Shown piece by piece: positions 55,345 to 61,347 of a stretch of DNA of 61,347 bases. The DNA is taken from assembly GCA_043769985.1 (NCBI GenBank), contig JAYVIV010000081.1, positions 1 to 61,347 of the forward strand, given 5' to 3'. The notes under the pieces were generated by a model, which made no database searches, was not told the origin of the DNA, and saw nothing but the letters and a program-made list of their open reading frames with translations. The stretch is from Arcicella sp043769985 (lineage in GTDB: Bacteria > Bacteroidota > Bacteroidia > Cytophagales > Spirosomataceae). The first letter of the stretch is position 1. Each line of letters opens with the position of its first letter. The translations under genes and the position numbers were made by a program.

Positions 55345-55386
55345 GTGAGAACTTTCCTTTTTCCAACCGATTTTAGTAAAATGTAA
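55345..55386 (+). pseudogene. N-terminal stub of a UspA-type gene
   Basis: From GTG the frame reads VRTFLFPTDFSKM and stops. LFPTDFSK is the same as the start of the intact UspA protein at 59733 (MIKILFPTDFSKN), and the DNA TTTCCAACCGATTTTAGTAAA is shared. It ends 21 bases before the ATPase start, so a former uspA gene was deleted here, or a short leader peptide was kept. Confidence 0.6.
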
Positions 55387-55407
55387 TCTTTACCTTCAAC
55401 GATTATC

Positions 55408-57912
55408 ATGCCTACAAATAACTTCCATATCCAAGGTTTATCTCCAGAAGAAGTGCGTACTTCAAGGGAAAAATATGGCAAAAATGCCGTAGATTATCAA
55501 CACGAAAATACTTTTTGGGAAGCTATGAAAGGGTTTTTGAAAGACCCAATGGTAGTTTTATTATTGGTTGCATCGCTGATATATTTTGTGAGTGGAGAAA
55601 CAGGCAATGGTATTTTTATGGTTTCGGCAATTTTCTTGGTTTCAGGAATTTCAATGTATCAAGACTCTCGAAGTAAGAACGCTTTAAAGAAATTGCAAGA
55701 TCTTTCACAACCTAAATCAAGGGTGATTAGGGCAGGGAATATGGTTGAAATTAAAAGTGAGGATTTGGTGAAGGGCGATAGTTTATTGGTGGAAGAAGGA
55801 ACTTCCATTGCTGCCGATGGAATTATTGTACATTCTAACGATTTCTCCGTAAATGAGTCCATTCTCACGGGCGAATCCTTTGCTGTTGAAAAAGATAAAA
55901 ATAGTACGGATAATACCATTTTTCAAGGTACAGCGGTTGCCACAGGATTAGCCATTGCCACCATCACCGCTATCGGGATTGAAACCAAATTAGGTAAAAT
56001 TGGTAAAAGTCTTCAAGGCATAAAAGAAGAAAAAACTCCTTTAGAATTACAGATTGGCACTTTTGTAAAAAACATGGCACTCATTGGAGTTGCTGTGTTT
56101 TTTGTAGTTTGGGGTATAAATTATTTCCATTCTCATGAGCTGATGGATAGTTTACTCAAAGCTCTTACCCTTGCCATGAGCATTTTACCGCAAGAAATTC
56201 CCGTGGCTTTCACCACTTTCATGGCTCTGGGAGCTTGGCGAATGATGAAAAAGGGGATTGTGGTAAAACAAATGAAAACCGTTGAAACGTTGGGTTCTGC
56301 CACCGTGATTTGTACCGATAAAACGGGAACAATTACGCAGAATAAAATGACCTTAGCGAAGTTATTTGTTCTTAAAACTGATTCAATTTCAGAGGCAGAA
56401 AACGTTGTAAATGATGATGAAAAAAATCTCATTAGGATTGCCATGTGGGCGAGTGAACCTATACCCTTCGACCCCATGGAAATTGCCTTGCACAATGCCT
56501 ACACAAAAGCGTTTCCAACCAATGAAAGACTACAATATTCCCTAAATCATGAATATCCGTTAGGCGGAACTCCACCGATGATGACCCATATTTTTGAGGA
56601 TAAATCTGGACATAGAATCGTGGCAACAAAAGGGGCAGTTGAGGCTTTGATTAAGGTTTGCAATTTATCTCCTTCCGAGATTCAACAAATTCATGAGTCT
56701 GTGAATATCTTAGCATCAGATGGTTATCGAATACTTGGCGTGGCGGAATCCAGTTTTTCTGGGAATAATTTTCCAAAAACACAACAAGAATTACCTTTCG
56801 TTTTCAAAGGAATTGTGGCTTTTTATGATCCACCCAAGAAAAATATTCACACCGTTCTAAATCATTTTTACAAGGCTGGAATTACCGTTAAAATCATTAC
56901 GGGAGATAATGCCGAAACCACAAAATCTATTGCCAAGGAGGTAGGATTTATAGGTTTTGAAAATTCAATTTCAGGCGATGAATTGATGAAATTATCTGAT
57001 TCAGATTTGAAAAAGACCGTAATAGATACTCAAATTTTTACCCGAATGTTTCCCGATGCCAAATTGAAAATTATTAACGCCTTGAAAGCCCAAAATCAAA
57101 TTGTTGCCATGACAGGCGATGGCGTAAATGACGGCCCTGCCCTCAAAGCCGCTCACATAGGCATTGCCATGGGCAAAAAAGGCACCGAAATTGCCAAAGA
57201 AGCCGCTTCGTTGGTTTTAATGAATGATGATTTATCCAAAATGGTGGATGCGGTTGGCATGGGAAGAAGGATTTATACGAACTTAAAAAAAGCAATTCAG
57301 TTTATCATTTCCATTCACGTTCCCATCATTCTGACGGTCTTTATTCCTTTGGCTTTGGGTTGGATTTACCCTAACATTTTTTCACCCTTGCACATCATTT
57401 TCTTAGAATTAGTGATGGGTCCAACTTGCTCAATCGTCTATGAAAATGAACCGATGGAAAAGAATACCATGACTCAGCCGCCCCGTCCTTTTTCGAGTAC
57501 CTTTTTCAGTTGGAAGGAGCTTTCAACGAGCATTTTGCAAGGATTATTCATCACGGCTGGAACACTGTTTATGTATCAGTATTCCATACAACACACTTAT
57601 AATGAGCAACTTACAAGATCAATGGTATTTGTCACCTTAATAACCGCCAATGTATTTTTAACCTTAGTAAATCGTTCGTTTTATTACTCCATTTTTACAA
57701 CCATGAAGTATAAAAACGACTTGGTTTTAGTAGTTATTGGAGTCACTATTGCCATTACTGGATTACTTATTTATGTTCACTCTTTCGCAAATTTCTTTGC
57801 ATTTGAATACCTAAATTTTGCTCAACTCTGTATTAGCACTTTGGTTGGGTTTGTTTCAGTCATTTGGATTGAATTGGTGAAATGGAGGAATCGGGTTTAT
57901 GTGAAAAAATAA
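55408..57912 (+). CDS. P-type cation-transporting ATPase (Ca2+-ATPase-like, P2)
   Basis: An 834-residue membrane pump driven by ATP. Domains in order: cation-transporter N-terminal domain (LSPEEVRTSREKYGKN), two membrane segments, actuator domain with TGES at 154-157, membrane segments with the ion-site helix SILPQEIPVAF, phosphorylation site D304 in CTDKTGTIT, nucleotide domain, hinge motif MTGDGVNDGPALKA near 571, and a C-terminal block of six membrane segments. The ion-site motif is PQEIP rather than the PEGLP of typical calcium pumps, so the ion is uncertain. Its association with UspA/YceI genes suggests a stress or energy-limitation role. Confidence 0.9.
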   Translation: MPTNNFHIQGLSPEEVRTSREKYGKNAVDYQHENTFWEAMKGFLKDPMVVLLLVASLIYFVSGETGNGIFMVSAIFLVSGISMYQDSRSKNALKKLQDLSQPKSRVIRAGNMVEIKSEDLVKGDSLLVEEGTSIAADGIIVHSNDFSVNESILTGESFAVEKDKNSTDNTIFQGTAVATGLAIATITAIGIETKLGKIGKSLQGIKEEKTPLELQIGTFVKNMALIGVAVFFVVWGINYFHSHELMDSLLKALTLAMSILPQEIPVAFTTFMALGAWRMMKKGIVVKQMKTVETLGSATVICTDKTGTITQNKMTLAKLFVLKTDSISEAENVVNDDEKNLIRIAMWASEPIPFDPMEIALHNAYTKAFPTNERLQYSLNHEYPLGGTPPMMTHIFEDKSGHRIVATKGAVEALIKVCNLSPSEIQQIHESVNILASDGYRILGVAESSFSGNNFPKTQQELPFVFKGIVAFYDPPKKNIHTVLNHFYKAGITVKIITGDNAETTKSIAKEVGFIGFENSISGDELMKLSDSDLKKTVIDTQIFTRMFPDAKLKIINALKAQNQIVAMTGDGVNDGPALKAAHIGIAMGKKGTEIAKEAASLVLMNDDLSKMVDAVGMGRRIYTNLKKAIQFIISIHVPIILTVFIPLALGWIYPNIFSPLHIIFLELVMGPTCSIVYENEPMEKNTMTQPPRPFSSTFFSWKELSTSILQGLFITAGTLFMYQYSIQHTYNEQLTRSMVFVTLITANVFLTLVNRSFYYSIFTTMKYKNDLVLVVIGVTIAITGLLIYVHSFANFFAFEYLNFAQLCISTLVGFVSVIWIELVKWRNRVYVKK

Positions 57913-57953
57913 AGTTGGAATTATTATTCCAAATTCTCATCATGGTTAATTGA

Positions 57954-58169
57954 CAAAATGCAAAGTTTGGCACTTTTGCAAATGTGTTTATTTTGGTATT
58001 TATAATCATTGGATTTTTTCAGATAACGTTCAAGAATGGATACAAAAATGAAGTAAAAATTGGGATAGAAGAAAATAGGATTATACAGAAAACCATCCTA
58101 TCCAGAATAGCTTATTTGCCAGCACTCGTTAAGAAAGTCCTTCCCTTCAAGGTGAAGCATTTAGGATGA
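57954..58169 (+). other. Possible decayed small membrane protein
   Basis: An open frame with no ATG (first start GTG at 57984) encodes one hydrophobic stretch (VFILVFIIIGFF) and a charged tail. Nothing recognised. It lies in a 490-bp gap after the ATPase gene; the rest of that gap contains the 20-base repeat at 58176, a hairpin at 58205-58241 (GTAAAC...GTTTAC with inner GGGCT/AGCCC) and the shared upstream element. Confidence 0.25.
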
Positions 58170-58303
58170 GGTGCATTAATAAGTATATAGTTCCGAAAAT
58201 TATAGTAAACATCATAGGGCTATTCAAGCCCGATTGTTTACCAAATCTCTGAAAACGACATTCGAGTAGTACGTCTTTATATTTGAAAATTTATCATACC
58301 CAC

Positions 58304-58342
58304 AAATCAGTGAATTTTGTAAACATTTACAATAATTATATA
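58304..58342 (+). promoter_or_regulatory. Shared upstream element A2 (lipoprotein unit) with TGTAAA palindrome
   Basis: Contains the perfect 14-base palindrome TGTAAACATTTACA inside a block matching 55124-55162. It lies about 60 bases before the lipoprotein start, where a regulator of this small regulon could bind. Confidence 0.6.
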
Positions 58343-58402
58343 ACACTTTGACTATCAAAACGCTACAACTTTGTAAGAATCAATTTTTAATAAAATCTAA
58401 AC

Positions 58403-59020
58403 ATGAAAATTTCAACTATTATCACTTCAATTTTTACGATATTAACTGTTTCAGCGTGTAGTTCAACCAAAATAACCAGCACTTGGCGAGAACCCAACAA
58501 GGAAATTAGCCTCAATAAATTGAACAAAGTATTGGTCGTTGCTCTATTTCAAAATGAAACAAGTCGCCGAAAAGCCGAAGACCAAATGGTGAGCTATTTC
58601 TATGGAAAAGGGGTGGCTTCTTATGATTATTTGGACAAAAATATTAGCACGAAAAATGAGGAAGCCATCCGAGAGAAAATCAAAAATGATGGTTTCGATG
58701 GTGCCGTCACCATGAGGTTGTTGGATGTGGATAAAGAGGACGTATATTCTCGTGGAAATATTTCCAGATATCCAGCTTACTACAATAATTTTAGTAGCTA
58801 TTATTTTAGGAATTGGGGCTACTATTCTAATCCTGGCTATTATTTAACCACAAAAACTTATACGGTCGAAACGAATGTATTTTCCATAAAAGAGGACAAA
58901 ATTATTTGGACTGGAATTACAAAAACTACCGACCCAAGCGGCGTTGAAAAAATGACCAACGAAATCGGGAAAGCTGTTTTTAATGAAATGGTTAAAGAAG
59001 GTTTTGTGAGCGAGAAATAA
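58403..59020 (+). CDS. DUF4136-like lipoprotein
   Basis: A 205-residue lipoprotein with signal MKISTIITSIFTILTVSAC and lipidated Cys19. The body has the DUF4136-type start (KITSTWREPN) and a pattern KVLVVALFQNETSRRKAEDQ, with a tyrosine-rich segment (SRYPAYYNNFSSYYFRNWGY). The end is WTGITKTTDPSGVEKMTNEI. The function is unknown; such proteins sit in the outer membrane. It follows the shared upstream element directly and has its own terminator at 59075. Confidence 0.75.
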   Translation: MKISTIITSIFTILTVSACSSTKITSTWREPNKEISLNKLNKVLVVALFQNETSRRKAEDQMVSYFYGKGVASYDYLDKNISTKNEEAIREKIKNDGFDGAVTMRLLDVDKEDVYSRGNISRYPAYYNNFSSYYFRNWGYYSNPGYYLTTKTYTVETNVFSIKEDKIIWTGITKTTDPSGVEKMTNEIGKAVFNEMVKEGFVSEK

Positions 59021-59074
59021 TAAAAATTGCGGGTTACACGTACAAAAGATATTTAGTAAGTTGTTCGAGTACAA

Positions 59075-59104
59075 AACGAGAGAAAGGGGTTTCTCTCGTT
59101 TTTG
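59075..59104 (+). terminator. Rho-independent terminator after the lipoprotein gene
   Basis: Perfect 11-base inverted repeat AACGAGAGAAA with a GGGG loop, followed by TTTTTG. Confidence 0.8.
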
Positions 59105-59125
59105 TTAATTCTAAATAAAAAAACA

Positions 59126-59722
59126 ATGAACAATCAGATAAAATGGTCAATCGACCAAGCTCATACAGAAATCGGTTTTAAGGTTAAACACCTGATGATT
59201 TCAAATATAAAAGGCTCATTTAAAACCTTTGACGGCAGTATTTATACAACAGGTAGAGATTTCTCAACGGCTGAAATTGATTTTTGGATTGACCCTGCCT
59301 CCATCGAAACAGGGAATTCAAAACGGGATGAACATTTGAAAAGTGCTGACTTTTTTGATGTTGAAAAACATAAGGAAATAACCTTCATGGCAAATACTAT
59401 CGGAAAAGCTAATGACGATGGAATTCATGAATTATGGGGAGAATTAACGATGATTGGCATCACTCAAAACATAAAATTAGAGGTCGAATTCGGTGGCATA
59501 ATTAAAGACCCTTGGACAAATGAAAAAGCAGGTTTTTGCATTACTGGCAAAATAAAAAGAAGCGATTGGGGATTAGTTTGGAATACAACCATTGAAGCTG
59601 GCGGCGTTATGGTCTCTGATGAAATTTCCATTATTTGTGAAGTAGAATTGACAAATATAGGTTTCGAAGACTTGAAAATAGACATAGTTGAAAACGAAAA
59701 TGAAGTTTTGGAAACCATGTAA
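59126..59722 (+). CDS. YceI-family polyisoprenoid-binding protein
   Basis: A 198-residue lipocalin-like protein. YceI motifs are IDQAHTEIGFKVKHLMISNIKG, DFWIDPASIETGNSKRDEHL, KSADFFDVEKHKEITF and GKIKRSDWGLVWNTTIEAGG. Unlike most family members it has no signal peptide with the ATG at 59126 (eight codons upstream are non-homologous), so it is probably cytoplasmic. It is followed by the UspA gene after 10 bases. Cytoplasmic YceI proteins beside UspA genes suggest a stress role, but the ligand is unknown. Confidence 0.88.
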   Translation: MNNQIKWSIDQAHTEIGFKVKHLMISNIKGSFKTFDGSIYTTGRDFSTAEIDFWIDPASIETGNSKRDEHLKSADFFDVEKHKEITFMANTIGKANDDGIHELWGELTMIGITQNIKLEVEFGGIIKDPWTNEKAGFCITGKIKRSDWGLVWNTTIEAGGVMVSDEISIICEVELTNIGFEDLKIDIVENENEVLETM

Positions 59723-59732
59723 CAACTCAAAT

Positions 59733-60569
59733 ATGATAAAGATATTATTTCCAACCGATTTTAGTAAAAATGCCGTTCACGCCTCGCTATACGCAGGAAT
59801 GATTGCACGAGGGATGAACGCACACATCGTTTTGCTCAACGTATATTCAATACCAATGGCAACTGAATATCAAATTTCGTATGACGTGGACGGGTTTCTA
59901 AAAATCAGTAAAGAAGCTTCCGAGGAGAGATTACAGGAGTTTGCCAGAGGCTTAATCAAGTCAACTGGAATATCTCATAATAAAGTAAGTGAGATGACCG
60001 ACTATGGTCAAACCTCGGACAGCATCGTAAAAATTGCTGAATCAGAAAACGTTGATTTGATTATGATGGGGACAAAAGGGGTTTCAAATATGCTTGATAA
60101 ATGGCTTGGAACAAACGCCCAAAATGTACTCGAATCGGCTGAATGCCCCGTTTGGGTTATCCCTGAAAATGCCCCTTTGAATTACCCCAAAATGTTTATG
60201 TATGCCGCTGATTTTAAGGAAGATGACCTTTTGGCAACTCATAAAGTTTTGGAAATTGCCAGACCTCTGGGAGCAACCTGCAAAGTGATTCATATTCACG
60301 ATTATTATGAACCGATTTCCAACCGAACCGTCAAGGAAATCGTGTCTGAATTTAATCATGAATTTGTGGATGAAGACGATGTATCCATCAAAAATATCAA
60401 CCGACAGGAAGTTTTTGAAGGATTGAAAACCTACGTCAGAACGCACAAACCTGATGTTTTAGCCTTGGGGGTTCATCACAGGTCTTTTTTAAGTAAAGTT
60501 TTCGACCGAAGTATCACGGAGCATTTTGTACAAACGGGTGATATTCCTCTGCTCACTTTTAGGAAATAA
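59733..60569 (+). CDS. Universal stress protein with two UspA domains
   Basis: A 278-residue cytoplasmic protein made of two tandem Usp domains. The first (about 1-145) has MIKILFPTDFSKNAVHASLY and the nucleotide motif GTKGVSNMLDKWLGTNAQNV (G2xG9xGS/T-like). The second (about 150-278) is more divergent (MYAADFKEDDLLATHKVLEI, LGVHHRSFLSKVFDRSITEH). The ATG at 59733 is chosen because the 15 codons before it lie in the end of the yceI gene. It forms an operon with yceI, and a uspA stub precedes the ATPase gene, so this family has been duplicated in the cluster. Confidence 0.92.
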   Translation: MIKILFPTDFSKNAVHASLYAGMIARGMNAHIVLLNVYSIPMATEYQISYDVDGFLKISKEASEERLQEFARGLIKSTGISHNKVSEMTDYGQTSDSIVKIAESENVDLIMMGTKGVSNMLDKWLGTNAQNVLESAECPVWVIPENAPLNYPKMFMYAADFKEDDLLATHKVLEIARPLGATCKVIHIHDYYEPISNRTVKEIVSEFNHEFVDEDDVSIKNINRQEVFEGLKTYVRTHKPDVLALGVHHRSFLSKVFDRSITEHFVQTGDIPLLTFRK

Positions 60570-60614
60570 TGGATAGCTTTCATTAATTAATAAATCTCTA
60601 AAACCAACTTTCTA

Positions 60615-61034
60615 ATGAAAAAATTATTGTTTATAATCGCATTCTTTTTTATGTATCAAACGGGAAATTTTGCTCAGAAAATACCTGTAATTATTCATTC
60701 CGATGGAAAGGTCATGAACAGGGATAGGTATTTAGGAAATCTTACCTCGGAAGGAGGTTTCGACCAAAACGGCAAGTCTATTTCAAAAGTTGAGGACTCA
60801 GGAATTACGGTGGATTCTACGGGCAGCATTCTTGGAGATGTGGCAAAAGACGGTAAATTGTTGTATTTATGTAACGCAGTACCGCAACATTACACTATCG
60901 TTAAGTCTTCTAAATCAGGCAATTATATGATAAAAAACAGAAAAGGAAAAACCTATATTGAATTGGATAAACGGTATAAAGCACAAGCCATCAGTGCCAT
61001 TCATTTTATTTACGAGAATACTTGCGTGCTTTAA
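60615..61034 (+). CDS. Exported small protein of unknown function
   Basis: A 139-residue protein with a signal peptide (MKKLLFIIAFFFMYQTGNFA, cleaved before QK). The body is beta-rich (VIIHSDGKVMNRDRYLGNLT, DSTGSILGDVAKDGKLLYLC) with repeated short strand-turn patterns containing DGK. No known domain is recognised. It follows uspA by 45 bases and is probably in the same operon, so it may work in stress defence of the envelope. Confidence 0.65.
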   Translation: MKKLLFIIAFFFMYQTGNFAQKIPVIIHSDGKVMNRDRYLGNLTSEGGFDQNGKSISKVEDSGITVDSTGSILGDVAKDGKLLYLCNAVPQHYTIVKSSKSGNYMIKNRKGKTYIELDKRYKAQAISAIHFIYENTCVL

Positions 61035-61047
61035 AATTTAAAAATAC

Positions 61048-61251
61048 ATGAAAACAGAATCACAACTTAATGCTGATATTTTAAAAATAACGTTGATAAT
61101 TCGGGAGAAATATCCTGAACTATCAAAGTTTATTTCCGAAATGCCCATCACAATTCCCGACATAGAATCTCCCGAAATCAATGTCAAAATATTACAAGAC
61201 TACTATGATTCGTTGGATTCGATGATGAAAAAATACGGGAAGAGTCACTAA
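61048..61251 (+). CDS. Small helical protein of unknown function (67 residues)
   Basis: MKTESQLNADILKITLIIRE then KYPELSKFISEMP and a helical tail ending KKYGKSH. It is cytoplasmic by composition. It starts 13 bases after the previous gene's stop. Its stop codon TAA is directly followed by the MITE-like element, so the natural C-terminus may have been changed by insertion. Confidence 0.6.
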   Translation: MKTESQLNADILKITLIIREKYPELSKFISEMPITIPDIESPEINVKILQDYYDSLDSMMKKYGKSH

Positions 61252-61347
61252 GGAACTGAAATTAAATAACTTATCCATCTCTACTCGTCCTTTTTGAATG
61301 ATTCTTCGTTACTAAAATCCTCATTTAGCGATGCTAAATTGCGGTTT
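61252..61347. mobile_element. MITE-like element, second copy (cut by the window edge)
   Basis: Matches 40459-40554 in reverse complement at 94 of 96 bases and begins with the same GGAAC end. It abuts the stop codon of the preceding gene. Confidence 0.75.

Noticed and set aside
1..61347. tRNA, rRNA or CRISPR arrays
   Set aside because: No cloverleaf-like T-arm with CCA context, no rRNA core sequence and no spaced short direct repeats were seen by eye; the repeats found are inverted or coding.

Overview
The window looks like chromosome from a Bacteroidota organism, most likely Cytophagales (Spirosoma/Runella/Emticicia type). This is inferred from the low-GC coding sequence, three SusC/SusD pairs, a hybrid two-component regulator, type IX secretion signals and DUF1800/DUF1501 pairs. 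No tRNA, rRNA or CRISPR array was found by eye.

Layout. (1) 1-4.4 kb, minus strand: a large secreted FG-GAP repeat protein that runs off the left edge, and a TPR/transmembrane/HTH regulator. (2) 4.9-22.4 kb: a pectic beta-1,4-galactan utilisation locus. On the minus strand lie SusC, SusD, SusE-like, a lipoprotein GH53 galactanase, a GH2-GH53 fusion enzyme, galK and galT; a hybrid two-component sensor faces away from SusC. Polymer would be bound and cut at the surface, imported by SusCD, reduced to galactose by the GH2/GH53 enzymes, and phosphorylated and uridylylated by GalK/GalT. (3) 22.5-33.9 kb: a 5'-truncated surface gene, an AraC regulator, then SusC, SusD, a GH106-like rhamnosidase and an arabinose-isomerase-like protein overlapping it by 4 bp. 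(4) 34.2-40.3 kb: four exported proteins, including a T9SS cargo and a DUF1800/DUF1501 pair. (5) 40.3-41.2 kb: a scar holding a MITE-like element, a serine recombinase fragment and the 3' end of a lost susD. (6) 41.2-54.9 kb, minus strand: a third locus with SusC, SusD, an SSS transporter, a GH2 enzyme and an FAD-dependent oxidoreductase, next to a divergent LacI-type regulator that carries an extra N-terminal zinc ribbon. A two-gene cassette (DUF6934-like plus a 47-residue protein) sits antisense inside this locus. (7) 54.9-61.3 kb: a stress-type cluster with a P-type ATPase, a lipoprotein, YceI, a double-domain UspA and two small proteins. Two of its transcription units share an upstream element. 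The window ends inside a second copy of the MITE.

The least expected things are: a GC-rich palindromic repeat present four times inside protein-coding genes and read in different frames; the zinc-ribbon/LacI fusion; the antisense DUF6934 cassette between two genes that both begin with non-ATG codons; the recombinase/susD scar with its mobile MITE; and a stub of a second uspA gene in front of the P-type ATPase. All family names come from memory of motifs, not from a search.
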